From Actinacidiphila sp965342175 (lineage in GTDB: Bacteria > Actinomycetota > Actinomycetes > Streptomycetales > Streptomycetaceae): 64,000 bases of DNA. Below are positions 7,888 to 16,777 of this stretch, one piece after another. How positions within the stretch are numbered: position 1 is the first letter of the stretch; each line of letters begins with the position of its first letter. Made by a program: the position numbers and the translations under genes. A model generated the notes under the pieces. That model saw nothing but the letters and a program-made list of their open reading frames with translations. It was not told the DNA's origin and searched no databases. The DNA is taken from positions 134,425 through 198,424 of the forward strand of contig NZ_CBDRBL010000001.1 of the NCBI RefSeq assembly GCF_965342175.1, in the 5' to 3' direction.

Positions 7888-8091
7888 ATGGCTACCGGAA
7901 CCGTCAAGTGGTTCAACGCCGAAAAGGGCTTCGGCTTCATCGCCCAGGACGGCGGCGGCCCCGATGTCTTCGTCCACTACTCCGCGATCAACGCCTCCGG
8001 CTTCCGTTCGCTGGAGGAGAACCAGCAGGTGACCTTCGACGTCACGCAGGGTCCGAAGGGCCCGCAGGCGGAGAACGTCACCCCCGCCTGA
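7888..8091 (+). CDS. Cold-shock protein (CspA family)
   Basis: A 67-residue single cold-shock domain: GTVKWFNAEKGFGFI (RNP1 type), DVFVHYSAI (RNP2) and a C-terminal VTFDVTQGPKGPQAENVTPA. These proteins bind single-stranded RNA or DNA and act as RNA chaperones. ATG at 7888 is chosen because AAGGAGGG lies 4 nt upstream and the family starts MATGTVKWFN; an in-frame TTG at 7870 would put the ribosome site inside the gene. Monocistronic: own leader upstream, strong terminator 40 nt after the stop codon. Confidence 0.96.
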   Translation: MATGTVKWFNAEKGFGFIAQDGGGPDVFVHYSAINASGFRSLEENQQVTFDVTQGPKGPQAENVTPA

Positions 8092-8129
8092 TCGCGGACC
8101 GACGAGCAGTAACCGACGAGTAGTACCCA

Positions 8130-8158
8130 AGGAGCCCCGCACCCCGTGCGGGGCTCCT
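8130..8158 (+). terminator. Terminator of cold-shock gene
   Basis: AGGAGCCCCGCAC (8130-8142) pairs perfectly with GTGCGGGGCTCCT (8146-8158): a 13-bp stem with a CCC loop, followed by a short T-containing stretch. I see nothing further in 8159-8410 before the convergent amidase gene. Confidence 0.85.
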
Positions 8159-8410
8159 GCCTTTCCGGCCGCTCCCGGCCTCTGCCGGCCTCCTCCGGCG
8201 CCTCTTCGGGGGCCGGGGGCCAACGCGCGTCCTCGCCTTCTGGCTTCGCCTTCGAGCGCGTGAGCGCGTGTGGGCCGCGGCGGTCCGTCGCACCCCGGCC
8301 GGCCGGTGGGCGCGGACGAGACGTAGGGGCCCCGCACCGTGCGCACCCCGTGCGCCGTCGCCGCCCCCGTACGTCCCCTCCGCGGAGCGGTGATGCCCTG
8401 GCCGCCGTGC

Positions 8411-9598
8411 CTACAGGGCCGGGAGGTCCGTCTCGGCGGCGGCCGCGACGGACAGCAGATCGGCCTCCCGGTGCCGCCGCGCCACAAGGTGCAGCCCCAC
8501 GGGTTCCCCGCGCGCGGTCCGTCCCGCGGGAAGGCTGATCGCGGGATGGCCGCTGATGTTGAAGGCCCAGGTCAGCGCGACGCTCATGGTGTCACCGGGG
8601 CCCTGGTGCCCATGGGGCGGGTTCGGAGTGGTCGGGGTCGCGATCAGGTCGACGACGGCGAACACCCGGGCGAGTTCGCGTTCCAGCTCTGCCTTGCGCC
8701 CTGCCGCGCCGTCCGGACCCCCGCCGCCGTGCCCGCGCAGCGCCGCCCAGCACGGGGCCGGATCGGGCAACCGGACGGCGAGATCGTCGAAGATGAGGGC
8801 CCCCGTACGGATGAGGGCGTCGAGTCGTGACCGGGCCACGGCGCCGATCCGGTCGACGGTGTCGGCGAAACCGAGCGTCGCCGACCACGTCACGCGCAGG
8901 GGACGCTCGGGGGGAGCAGGCCGGGGCTGTGTCCCGGGGCCGGTGAGGGCGTCCAGATAGAGGGCGGCGTCGGCGGCGGTGCGGGCGAGGGGCCCGGCGA
9001 TGTTCAGTCCGGCCCTGTCCCGGGCAGGCACCAGTCCGTTGGTGGGCTTCAGCCCGATCACCGAGCACCAGGCGGCAGGGATGCGGACGGACCCCGCGCC
9101 GTCGCTGCCGGTGGCCAGCGGCACCAGACGGGCGGCCACCGCGGCGGCCGAGCCGGCCGAGGACCCGCCCGGGCTCCAGCGGGGGTCGTGCGGATTGAGC
9201 GTGGGGCCGCGGTCGGTGGCTCCCCAGGTCCGCCAGCCGGTGCCGCGCCCCGGGGTGGACGTCGCTCCCACCGGGACGCAGCCCGCCCTCGCCAGACGGC
9301 GGGTCTGGAAGGCGGTGACGGACTCGGTGGCCTTGACCGCGAGGGGCACGCCGGCCAGCGGCAGCCACTCGCCCGCGCGAACGCGGCGGTCGATCTCGGC
9401 GGCCCGCGCCGCGGCCGCCTCCGGCCAGACCTCGGTGTAGGCCCGCAGCGTGTCGTGGCGGGCGACGCGGTCCAGCGCCTCCGCGACGGCCTCCCGTGCC
9501 GGCAGGGCGCCCGACCGGACCGCGGCGGCGATCTCGTACGCGGTCATGCGGGCCGTGGAGCCGGGAGCCGCTCGAGGGGTCCAGGGCGGGGTGGTCAC
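8411..9598 (-). CDS. Amidase (amidase signature family)
   Basis: A 395-residue amidase signature enzyme. The N-terminal half has the catalytic lysine region (GVPLAVKATES, near residue 89) and the Gly/Ser-rich signature GGSSAGSAAAVAARL, followed by ATGSDGAGSVRIPAAWC. The C-terminal half has NISGHPAISLPAG. It hydrolyses an amide bond; the substrate cannot be told. It is shorter than GatA (about 500 residues) and has no GatB/GatC neighbours, so it is not the tRNA amidotransferase. A Pro-rich start precedes MTAYEIAAAVRSG, which resembles the usual family start, so translation could begin at that internal ATG. Confidence 0.88.
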   Translation of the reverse strand: MTTPPWTPRAAPGSTARMTAYEIAAAVRSGALPAREAVAEALDRVARHDTLRAYTEVWPEAAAARAAEIDRRVRAGEWLPLAGVPLAVKATESVTAFQTRRLARAGCVPVGATSTPGRGTGWRTWGATDRGPTLNPHDPRWSPGGSSAGSAAAVAARLVPLATGSDGAGSVRIPAAWCSVIGLKPTNGLVPARDRAGLNIAGPLARTAADAALYLDALTGPGTQPRPAPPERPLRVTWSATLGFADTVDRIGAVARSRLDALIRTGALIFDDLAVRLPDPAPCWAALRGHGGGGPDGAAGRKAELERELARVFAVVDLIATPTTPNPPHGHQGPGDTMSVALTWAFNISGHPAISLPAGRTARGEPVGLHLVARRHREADLLSVAAAAETDLPAL

Positions 9599-9667
9599 CG
9601 GGGTGGTCCCTTCCGCCGCGTCCGGTCCGGCGGGCGGGCGGCGCGACCGGCGCCCGCCCGGGGTGGG

Positions 9668-9988
9668 TCAGCCGTTCTGCGCCGCCGCGCGGGAGGCGTC
9701 GTCCGCCTCGTCCTCCTGGGCGGCGCTGGCGGCGAGGTTCGCCTTGGTCCGCTCCACGCGCGAGGCGACCTGTACGGAGGCCTGCTCGCGCACCCCGCGC
9801 AGCACGACGAAGCTGAGCGGCGCGCTGACCACGAGCGCGAGCAGCATCACCCACAGGAGGTTGGAGTCGCCGAGGCCGGCGGGCAGCACACGGACGTAGA
9901 CCAGGCCCCAGATCACCAGGAAGCAGGCCGCGAAGAGACCGAGACGCATCAGGGAGTAGCGCAGCATGGGGCTCGGCTTCCAGCTCAC
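9668..9988 (-). CDS. DUF4229 small membrane protein
   Basis: A 106-residue protein with MLRYSLMRLGLFAACFLVIW as the first membrane segment and LLWVMLLALVVSAPLSFVVL as the second, then a charged cytoplasmic tail (ERTKANLAASAAQEDEADDA). This is the DUF4229 layout, an actinobacterial family of unknown function. The GTG at 9988 is preferred because GAAGGAA lies about 11 nt upstream; an internal ATG twelve codons later is also possible. It lies 69 nt upstream of the amidase gene, possibly co-transcribed. Confidence 0.82.
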   Translation of the reverse strand: MSWKPSPMLRYSLMRLGLFAACFLVIWGLVYVRVLPAGLGDSNLLWVMLLALVVSAPLSFVVLRGVREQASVQVASRVERTKANLAASAAQEDEADDASRAAAQNG

Positions 9989-10074
9989 GGTCGTTGCCAC
10001 TTCCTTCGTTTCGCTCGCCGGCCCGCGGGTCGTACCGGACACACCTCCATCAGTGAAGCACGGGCCTGCTGCGG

Positions 10075-10599
10075 TCAGGTCAGCGGGAGCCACATCGTGA
10101 TGTCGTCGCGGTCGTCACCCGGGGCGACGCGTATCGCCGCCGGGACGCGCCCGACCTCCTTGTAGCCGGCCGAGGCGTAGAAGCGCTCCAGCCCCATGCC
10201 GCCGCGGCAGGTGAGCTTCAGCCCCTCCAGACCGAGGTCGCGGCCCGTCCGCTCCGCCGCCCGCATCAGCTCCGCGCCGTGGCCGCGGCCCTGCAGGGAG
10301 GGGTCGATCATCACGGTGTACAGCCAGGCCCAGTGCCGCATCAGGCGGTGGGTGTTGAAGGTGAGGAACGCCGTGGCGGCGAGCCGGTCGCCGGCGAACC
10401 CGGCGACCATGTGCGCCCTGCCCTCGGACAGCGCCGCGCAGCGCCGTTCGGCTTCGGGGGCGACGTCGCCCCGGCCCACGGGCGCGACGAAGCCGACGGC
10501 GCCGCCCGCGTTGGTGACGTCGGTCCACAGGGAGACGAGCTGGTCCCGCAGACCGGGGGTGAGCTCGGGGTCGAGGGTGAAGCGCAGTGCCATGCGCAC
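10075..10599 (-). CDS. GNAT family N-acetyltransferase
   Basis: A 174-residue GNAT protein. The acetyl-CoA-binding motif A is LYTVMIDPSLQGRGHGAELM (Q-G-R-G-H-G), and the C-terminal motif B region is LERFYASAGYKEVGRVPAA. The substrate is unknown; the family acetylates amines on small molecules or protein N-termini. A start two codons inside (MALRF) is equally good. It lies downstream of mqnE but behind a hairpin, so it is probably transcribed separately. Confidence 0.88.
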   Translation of the reverse strand: MRMALRFTLDPELTPGLRDQLVSLWTDVTNAGGAVGFVAPVGRGDVAPEAERRCAALSEGRAHMVAGFAGDRLAATAFLTFNTHRLMRHWAWLYTVMIDPSLQGRGHGAELMRAAERTGRDLGLEGLKLTCRGGMGLERFYASAGYKEVGRVPAAIRVAPGDDRDDITMWLPLT

Positions 10600-10693
10600 A
10601 CCCTAGGCACCCGGGCTGACGTGGCATGACGGGCGTCCGGCCGCGGCGGGACGCCGGGGTGAAGGCGAGGCTTCGGCGCCGGGATGGCGACGG

Positions 10694-10719
10694 GGCGCGC
10701 CGTCATGTGACGGCGCGCC
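10694..10719 (-). terminator. Hairpin after mqnE
   Basis: GGCGCGCCGTC (10694-10704) pairs perfectly with GACGGCGCGCC (10709-10719) around an ATGT loop, 43 nt past the mqnE stop codon. It probably ends the ubiX-lrp-mqnE transcript. Confidence 0.7.
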
Positions 10720-10761
10720 TCCGCTGCCCGCACGAGCCGGCACCCGGTCGCGCGGCAGGTC

Positions 10762-11925
10762 TCACACCCGCATCGGCTGCGGAGACTCGCGGCGGGCCGC
10801 GTCGGGCCCCGGGTACTCGCGGATGATCTCGTACCGGGTGTTGCGCTCGACCGGACGGAAGCCCGCGTCCCGGATGAGCTCCAGCAGGTCGTCGCGGGTG
10901 AGCTTGTTGGGCGTCCCGTAGTTGTCGGCATCGTGCGTGATCTTGTACTCGACGACCGAGCCGTCCATGTCGTCCGCGCCGTGCTGCAGCGCGAGCTGGG
11001 CGGTCTGCACGCCGTGCATGACCCAGAAGACCTTCACGTGCGGCACGTTGTCGAACAGCAGCCGGGAGACCGCGAAGGTCTTCAGCGCCTCGGCGCCGGT
11101 GGCCATCGTGGTCCGCGCCTGCAGGGTGTTGCGGACCTTGCCGTCCTTCAGGTCGACGAAGTCGTGCTGGTAGCGCAGCGGGATGAAGACCTGGAAGCCG
11201 CCGGTCTCGTCCTGCAGCTCACGCAGCCTCAGCACGTGGTCCACCCGGTGCCGGGGCTCCTCGATGTGCCCGTACAGCATGGTGCACGGGGTCTTGAGGC
11301 CCTTCTCGTGCGCCAGGCGGTGGATGCGCGACCAGTCCTCCCAGTGGGTGCGGTGGTCGACGATGTGCTGCCGCACCTCCCAGTCGAAGATCTCGGCGCC
11401 GCCGCCGGTCAGCGACTCGAGGCCGGCCTCGATGAGCTCGTCCAGGATCTCGCTCGCGCTCATCCCGGAGATCGTCTCGAAGTGGTGGATCTCGGTGGCG
11501 GTGAAGGCCTTCAGCGAGACGTTCGGCAGCGCCTCCTTGAGCGCCTTCAGCGAGCGCGGGTAGTAGCGCCACGGCAGCGTCGGGTGCAGGCCGTTGACGA
11601 TGTGGAGCTCGGTGAGGTTCTCCCCCTCCATCTCCTTCGCCAGCCGGACGGCCTCCTCGATGCGCATCGTGTACGCGTCCTTCTCCCCGGGCTTGCGCTG
11701 GAAGGAGCAGTACGCGCAGGAGGCGGTGCACACATTGGTCATGTTGAGGTGGCGGTTGACGTTGAAGTGGACGACGTCGCCGTTCTTCCGCGTCCGCACG
11801 TGGTGGGCGAGGCCGCCCAGCCAGGCCAGGTCGTCCGACTCGTAGAGGGCGATGCCGTCCTCGCGGGTCAGCCGCTCACCCGCGTAGACCTTCGCCTCCA
11901 GCTCGCGCTTGAGTCCCGCGTCCAT
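10762..11925 (-). CDS. mqnE: Aminodeoxyfutalosine synthase
   Basis: A radical SAM enzyme, 387 residues from ATG (MDAGLKRELEAKVYAG); an upstream start would add MVKARQA. The 4Fe-4S motif is CTASCAYCSFQ (near residue 66). The stretches ELHIVNGLHPTLPWRYYP, TGGGAEIFD and CTMLYGHIEEPRHRVDH separate MqnE from MqnC. It joins the MqnA product with SAM to give aminodeoxyfutalosine. It is preceded at 46 nt by the Lrp regulator gene and further upstream by ubiX, all on one strand. Confidence 0.94.
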   Translation of the reverse strand: MDAGLKRELEAKVYAGERLTREDGIALYESDDLAWLGGLAHHVRTRKNGDVVHFNVNRHLNMTNVCTASCAYCSFQRKPGEKDAYTMRIEEAVRLAKEMEGENLTELHIVNGLHPTLPWRYYPRSLKALKEALPNVSLKAFTATEIHHFETISGMSASEILDELIEAGLESLTGGGAEIFDWEVRQHIVDHRTHWEDWSRIHRLAHEKGLKTPCTMLYGHIEEPRHRVDHVLRLRELQDETGGFQVFIPLRYQHDFVDLKDGKVRNTLQARTTMATGAEALKTFAVSRLLFDNVPHVKVFWVMHGVQTAQLALQHGADDMDGSVVEYKITHDADNYGTPNKLTRDDLLELIRDAGFRPVERNTRYEIIREYPGPDAARRESPQPMRV

Positions 11926-11971
11926 CGCCTGCCTCGCCTTCACCATCCGGATCGTCCGTCCGACCTTACGC

Positions 11972-12427
11972 CTAGACGTTCTCCGGGAGTTCCCCGACCC
12001 GGTTCTCCCACTTCGTCGAGAGCACGATCGTGGTACGGGTGCGCGCGACGCCCTTGGTTCCGGACAGCCGGCGGATGGTGTGCTCCAGGGCGTCCACGTC
12101 GGGGACGCGCACCTTGAGCATGTACGAGTCGTCGCCGGCGATGAACCAGCAGTCCTCGATCTCGTTCAGGTCGCGCAGCCGGGTCGCCACGTCCTCGTGG
12201 TCGGCGGCGTCGCTGAGCTGCAGGCCGACCAGCGCGGTGACCCCGAGACCGAGGGCCGCCGGACGGATGGTGGCGCGGTAGCCGGTGATCACGCCGGCCT
12301 GCTCCAGCCGGTTGATCCGGTCGGTGACGCTCGGTCCGGACAGGCCCACCAGCCGGCCCAGCTCGGCGTACGAGGCCCGGCCGTTCTCACGGAGGGCCTG
12401 GATGAGCTGCCTGTCCACCGCGTCCAT
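11972..12427 (-). CDS. Lrp/AsnC family transcriptional regulator
   Basis: A 151-residue Lrp/AsnC regulator. The N-terminal HTH (MDAVDRQLIQALRENGRASY ... VGLSGPSVTDRINRLE) is followed by a RAM ligand domain (VGLQLSDAADHEDV ... DSYMLKVRVPDVDALE). ATG at 12427 is chosen because GGGG lies about 10 nt upstream; the ATG at 12445 has no ribosome site. It is placed between ubiX and mqnE in an apparent operon, so an amino acid or related effector may tune this quinone segment. The effector is unknown. Confidence 0.9.
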   Translation of the reverse strand: MDAVDRQLIQALRENGRASYAELGRLVGLSGPSVTDRINRLEQAGVITGYRATIRPAALGLGVTALVGLQLSDAADHEDVATRLRDLNEIEDCWFIAGDDSYMLKVRVPDVDALEHTIRRLSGTKGVARTRTTIVLSTKWENRVGELPENV

Positions 12428-12486
12428 CAGACTGGACCCCTTCATTCACGCCGCAACTGCGCTGTCAGGACAAGAATCTAAGGCAT

Positions 12487-13197
12487 TCACGCGGATGTGC
12501 CCTGCGCATCCGTCGCGGCCGCCCCGTCCGCCCCGGCCCCGGCGGCGCCCAGCTCGCCCTCCCAGCGGCGGTACAGCGTGTGCGGCACGTGGACGGCGTC
12601 CAGCACCCGCCCCGCGACGAAGTCGACCAGGTCCTGGATGTCCCGCGCCCCCGCGTAGAAGGCCGGCGAGGCCGGCAGCACCACGGCGCCGGCCTCGTCC
12701 AGCGCCACCAGGTGCCGCAGCGTCTGTCCGCCCAGCGGCGTCTCCCGTACGGCGACCACCAGCGGGCGGCGCTCCTTCAGCGTGACGCTCGCCACCCGCT
12801 GCAGCAGGTCCTTGGAGAGCCCGAGGGCGACGCCCGCCACGCAGGCCGTGCTCGCCGGGACGATCAGCATGCCCTTGACCGGGTAGGAGCCGGAGCTCGG
12901 GCCGGCCGCGAGGTCCCCGGCGGGCCAGTACCGCACCCGGGACAGATCCGTCTCGAACCGGTCCGGCGTGCCGTCCGCGCCGCGGGCCAGCCAGCGGGCC
13001 AGGTCCTCGCGCCAGTGCGCGTCCCGGAAGGGCCCCCCGGTCTCGTCCAGGACGGTGAGCCGGGCGGCCCGGCTGACCACCAGGTCCACCGCCTCCCCGG
13101 CCTGCAGCAGCGCCCGCAGCACCGCCGCCGCGTACGGCGTCCCGGAGGCCCCGGAGACCCCGACCACCCAGGGTGTCCCGCGCTCGCTGTCGTCCAT
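12487..13197 (-). CDS. ubiX: UbiX-type flavin prenyltransferase
   Basis: A 236-residue UbiX family protein. VVGVSGASGTPYAAAVLRAL is the FMN-binding start, KGMLIVPASTACVAGVALG and LKERRPLVVAVRETPLG are the dimethylallyl-phosphate/FMN core. It makes prenylated FMN, the cofactor of UbiD decarboxylases, and the UbiD-type gene mqnL is in the same window. The C-terminal ~20 residues are Ala/Gly-rich and beyond the usual ~200-residue length. Start ATG at 13197 (MDDSERGTPW). Confidence 0.92.
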   Translation of the reverse strand: MDDSERGTPWVVGVSGASGTPYAAAVLRALLQAGEAVDLVVSRAARLTVLDETGGPFRDAHWREDLARWLARGADGTPDRFETDLSRVRYWPAGDLAAGPSSGSYPVKGMLIVPASTACVAGVALGLSKDLLQRVASVTLKERRPLVVAVRETPLGGQTLRHLVALDEAGAVVLPASPAFYAGARDIQDLVDFVAGRVLDAVHVPHTLYRRWEGELGAAGAGADGAAATDAQGTSA

Positions 13198-13293
13198 GCG
13201 GGCGAGCCTATCCGGCCGCCCGTACAACCTTCCGGCCTCCTCACGGGTCCTCCAACCGTTCCCGCACCGATCGAGGAGAACACCATCGACACC

Positions 13294-14364
13294 ATGCGCA
13301 AGGGCATCGCCGCCGTCGGCTGCGCCGCCTTCATCGCCACCGCCGCCACCGCGTGCGGCACCGCCGAGAACCTGAGCGCCGGCGCCGAGGTCCAGCAGGC
13401 GCTGGACCGGCTCGGCCAGCAGAAGGCCGTCACGGTGTCCGTGGGCCTGAACGGCAGCGAGCAGCAGATATGGTCCGCGCTGAAGGACTCGGACGGGTTC
13501 TCCCGGGAGAACGCCGCGATGCTGGCCGATCTCGACGTGTCCTTCTCCGCGAGCGCCGCCGAACCGCTGAAGGACGCCAAGGCGGGCAGCTCCTCGCTGG
13601 CGCTGCGCATCTCGCTCGGCAAGGACAAGGACCTGCTGGAGATCCGCGGTCTGGCGGGCGGGAAGACCTACCTGCGGTTCGACCTGCGGCGGTTCATGTC
13701 GCTCGCCGGCGATCTCGGCACCGGGAAGAGCAAGGGCGACATGGCGGAGGTCCAGCGGTTCCTGGACGCCGCCGACGACCTGCCCTCCTCCTACACCTCG
13801 GTCAAGGACGCGCTCGGCGGCAAGTGGGTCTCCGTCGACCTCGAGGCCTTCGAGGAGTTCGCCAAGACCATGGGCGAGGACGGGCCCGCCGGCTCTCCGC
13901 TCCCGGACGCCTCGGCGCTGGACGCGAAGACGCAGAAGCTGATCACCAAGGCGCTCCGCGAGGCCGTGGAGCACAACGCGAAGTTCGCCGACGCCGGCAG
14001 CAAGGACGGCGTCGACCACATCAAGGTGACCCTGTCCGCGGGGAAGACGGCCGCCGCGTTCGCCAAGGCCCTGGAGCCCCTGGCGGCCCGGTTGCCGGAC
14101 GGGGGCTCGCCCGCCGATCTGAAGGACGTGCCCGACAAGAACGTCAGCGTGGACGTCGCCATCAAGGACGGCACGCTCTCGGGGATCAGCCTGGACCTCG
14201 ACCAGTTCGACACGAAGGGCGAGATCCACGGCGCGCTGCCGCTGACCGTCGGCTTCGCCCCCGACGCGGTACCCGTCACCGCCCCGGCCGGGGCCACCGC
14301 GCTGAACCCCCAGGACATCATGGGCGCCATGATGCAGTTCATGATGGGTGAAACGGACGCGTAG
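13294..14364 (+). CDS. Secreted lipoprotein of unknown function (LppX/LprG-like size)
   Basis: A 356-residue protein with a lipoprotein-like signal (MRKGIAAVGCAAFIATAATA then CGTAENL). The mature part is rich in Lys, Asp and Ala and alternates amphipathic strands and helices (VTVSVGLNGSEQQIWSAL; GKTYLRFDLRRFMSLAGDL; VSVDVAIKDGTLSGISLDLD). This resembles the lipid-binding lipoprotein fold seen in LprG/LppX-like proteins, but similarity is by pattern only. GAGGAG lies about 18 nt before the ATG, a long spacing. It is divergent from ubiX. Confidence 0.82.
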   Translation: MRKGIAAVGCAAFIATAATACGTAENLSAGAEVQQALDRLGQQKAVTVSVGLNGSEQQIWSALKDSDGFSRENAAMLADLDVSFSASAAEPLKDAKAGSSSLALRISLGKDKDLLEIRGLAGGKTYLRFDLRRFMSLAGDLGTGKSKGDMAEVQRFLDAADDLPSSYTSVKDALGGKWVSVDLEAFEEFAKTMGEDGPAGSPLPDASALDAKTQKLITKALREAVEHNAKFADAGSKDGVDHIKVTLSAGKTAAAFAKALEPLAARLPDGGSPADLKDVPDKNVSVDVAIKDGTLSGISLDLDQFDTKGEIHGALPLTVGFAPDAVPVTAPAGATALNPQDIMGAMMQFMMGETDA

Positions 14365-14456
14365 GCCCGGGAACCGCCACGAAGCCCGGTCTCGTTGTCT
14401 ACCGTGAGGGGAGCCCGACCGGCCGGGCGGGCGGCGGACCACCACGAGGGGGGCCT

Positions 14457-15113
14457 GTGGCGTACGAACCCATCGCCGGACGTGGCGCCGGCGGCGCCCG
14501 CCGGGGCGTCCGAGGCGACGCGGCCCCGCTCCCGGGTCCGGGTCCGGGAGAACGGGCGAAGACGGCCGCGGCGGTCATGTTCCTCTGGGTGGGCCTGCTC
14601 TGGCTGATCGAGTGCGTCGACGTGATGACCCATCACGCGCTCGACACCTTCGGCATCGTGCCCCGTCAGATCGGCGAGCTGCGCGACGTGGTCCCGGCCG
14701 CGTTCGTCCACTTCGGCTTCGACCACGTCGCCGCCAACAGCCTGCCCCTGCTGGTGCTGGGCTTCCTCGCGGCGCTGCGCGGCACCGGCCGCCTGCTGAG
14801 CGTGGTCTTCGTCATCGTCATGACGAGCGGCGGCGGGGTGTGGCTGGTGGCACCGGCGCACACCAACACCGCCGGCGCCTCCGGCATCGTCTTCGGCCTG
14901 TTCGCCTACCTGCTGGTGCGCGGCTTCGTCGACCGGCGCCTCATCGACATCGCGGTGGGCCTGATCGTCGCGGTGGCGTACGGCTCGATCCTGTGGGGAG
15001 TCCTGCCCACCGCCCAGGGGGTCTCCTGGCAGGGCCACCTCTTCGGGCTCATCGGCGGCGTCGTGGGCGCCTTCCTCTTCCGGGACCGGCCCGCCGACGG
15101 GTCGCTCAGATGA
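14457..15113 (+). CDS. Rhomboid family intramembrane serine protease
   Basis: A 218-residue polytopic membrane protein. After a disordered N-terminus it has about six membrane helices. The catalytic serine motif is NTAGASGIVFG (G-x-S-G), the catalytic histidine is in GHLFGLIGG, and HFGFDHVAANSLPLLVLG is the typical second-helix stretch. Rhomboids cut membrane proteins within the bilayer; the substrate is unknown. GTG start with a purine-rich ACGAGGGGGG 4 nt upstream. Confidence 0.9.
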   Translation: MAYEPIAGRGAGGARRGVRGDAAPLPGPGPGERAKTAAAVMFLWVGLLWLIECVDVMTHHALDTFGIVPRQIGELRDVVPAAFVHFGFDHVAANSLPLLVLGFLAALRGTGRLLSVVFVIVMTSGGGVWLVAPAHTNTAGASGIVFGLFAYLLVRGFVDRRLIDIAVGLIVAVAYGSILWGVLPTAQGVSWQGHLFGLIGGVVGAFLFRDRPADGSLR

Positions 15114-15155
15114 CGCCGTAGGATTCCCGGAACAACGCGACGGGGGGGGCTTCCG

Positions 15156-15791
15156 ATGACCGATTTCAGCAAGCACGAGGATGTACCACCGCAGGGTGCG
15201 GCACCGACCGCGCCACCGGGGCAGGGGCAGGAGCCGGACGGCCCCGCCATGTCTCCGCCGGCCTCGCCGTACCCGCCGCCGCCCGCTCCGGTGCCGAACA
15301 CCGTGCCGCCGTACGGCTACGGCTACGCCCACGGGCCGGTGCCCTTCCCGCCCCCGCCGCCGCGGCCGCCCACCACGCCCGCGATGTGGGCCCACCTCGG
15401 CGCGCTGCTCACCCTGGTGGCGGGGAGCAGCGTGTGCTGCCTCGGCTGGGCGCTGGCGTGGGTGGCCCCGCTGGTCATCCGCTCCAACCAGCACAACAAG
15501 CACGACCCCTTCGTCCGGCACCACACCGCCCAGGCGATCAACTACGGCATCACCACGGCCATCGTGGGCGTGTTCGTCCTCGCCGGCTACGGGGGCGGCA
15601 TCGCGGGCATGGCCATGTCGGCGGGCGAGGACCCGCTCTGGCTGCCCCTCACGGGCTTCGGCGTGATGGCCCTGGCCGGGCTGCACATGCTGGTCGGACT
15701 GATCTTCTGCATCGTCGGCAGCACCAAGGCCAACAGCGGCCAGTGGTGGACCTACCCGAAGTTCTTCGCCCTGCCGTTCCTGCGCGGCTGA
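15156..15791 (+). CDS. DUF4870 membrane protein with Pro-rich N-terminus
   Basis: A 211-residue protein. Residues 1-70 are Pro/Gly/Tyr-rich and disordered. MWAHLGALLTLVAG begins the membrane part; the segment SNQHNKHDPFVRHHTAQAIN followed by YGITT is the DUF4870 signature (Tic20-like). Three or four membrane helices. Function unknown. It follows the rhomboid gene by 42 nt on the same strand. Confidence 0.88.
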   Translation: MTDFSKHEDVPPQGAAPTAPPGQGQEPDGPAMSPPASPYPPPPAPVPNTVPPYGYGYAHGPVPFPPPPPRPPTTPAMWAHLGALLTLVAGSSVCCLGWALAWVAPLVIRSNQHNKHDPFVRHHTAQAINYGITTAIVGVFVLAGYGGGIAGMAMSAGEDPLWLPLTGFGVMALAGLHMLVGLIFCIVGSTKANSGQWWTYPKFFALPFLRG

Positions 15792-15820
15792 CCGGACGGG
15801 CCGGACGCGGCCCGCCCGGT
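15791..15820. terminator. Convergent terminator, DUF4870 / mqnP
   Basis: ACCGGACGGGCC (15791-15802) pairs with GGCCCGCCCGGT (15809-15820) with one mismatch around a six-base loop, between convergent genes. Confidence 0.6.
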
Positions 15821-15853
15821 CGCCCGCGGACGCGCCCGGCCCGGGCCGCGGCG

Positions 15854-16777
15854 TCAGACGCCCAGCCCGCGCACCACCAGGTCCAGCAGCGCACAGACGA
15901 ACAACGCCACGCCGATGAAGCCGTTGACCGTGAAGAACGCCCGGTTGAGCCTGCTGAGGTCGCCGGGCTTCACGATGCTGTGCTCGTAGACGAAGGCGCC
16001 GCCCACGATCAGCATGCCGACCCACCAGAAGGCCCCGGCGCCGACCGCCAGTCCGTACCAGACGAGCAGCACCGTGGTCACCGCGTGGCTCGCCCGCGCC
16101 CCGTACAGCGCGCCGTCGACGCCGAAGCGGGCCGGGACCGAGCGCACCCCGTGGGCGCGGTCCGCGGCGACGTCCTGGCACGCGAAGATCAGGTCGAAGC
16201 CGCCGATCCACACGCCCACCGCGAGACCGAGGATGACGGCGTCCCACGACCAGGAGCCGGTGACCGCCAGCCAGGCGCCAACCGGGCCCATGGCCTGGGC
16301 GAGGCCGAGGATGGCGTGCGGGTAGTCGGTGAAGCGCTTGCCGTACGGGTACACCACCATCGGCACCACCGCGACCGGCGCCAGCGCCAGGCAGAGCGGG
16401 TTCAGCAGCGCGGCGGCGCCCAGGAAGAACGCCACGGCGAACAGCGCACCGGTCCACGCCGAGCGCACGGACACGGCGCCGGTGACCAGTTCGCGTCCTG
16501 CGGTGCGCGGGTTGCGGGCGTCGATCTCGCGGTCGATGATCCGGTTGCAGGCCATCGCGAAGGTGCGCAGGCCGACCATCGCGACGGTGATCAGGAAGAG
16601 CTGCCACCAGTGGACGGAACGGTCCTGCGCGAACATCGCGCTGAGCGCGGCGATGTAGGCGAACGGCAGGGCGAAGACCGAGTGCTCGATCAACACCAGC
16701 CGCAGGAACGCCCGGACCTTGCCGTCCGGCCGCGGCGAGGGCCCGAACAGATCCGGCGTCGCGGATTCGGCGCTCAC
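15854..16777 (-). CDS. mqnP: Menaquinone biosynthesis prenyltransferase (UbiA family)
   Basis: A 307-residue UbiA-superfamily integral membrane protein. The two Asp-rich prenyl diphosphate motifs are NRIIDREIDARNPRT (near residue 82) and CQDVAADRAHG (near residue 200). It attaches the polyprenyl tail to the dihydroxynaphthoate nucleus. The GTG start overlaps the mqnL stop codon by 4 nt (GTGA), showing translational coupling with the decarboxylase. Assignment to the futalosine pathway rests on this neighbour and on ubiX and mqnE upstream. Confidence 0.92.
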   Translation of the reverse strand: MSAESATPDLFGPSPRPDGKVRAFLRLVLIEHSVFALPFAYIAALSAMFAQDRSVHWWQLFLITVAMVGLRTFAMACNRIIDREIDARNPRTAGRELVTGAVSVRSAWTGALFAVAFFLGAAALLNPLCLALAPVAVVPMVVYPYGKRFTDYPHAILGLAQAMGPVGAWLAVTGSWSWDAVILGLAVGVWIGGFDLIFACQDVAADRAHGVRSVPARFGVDGALYGARASHAVTTVLLVWYGLAVGAGAFWWVGMLIVGGAFVYEHSIVKPGDLSRLNRAFFTVNGFIGVALFVCALLDLVVRGLGV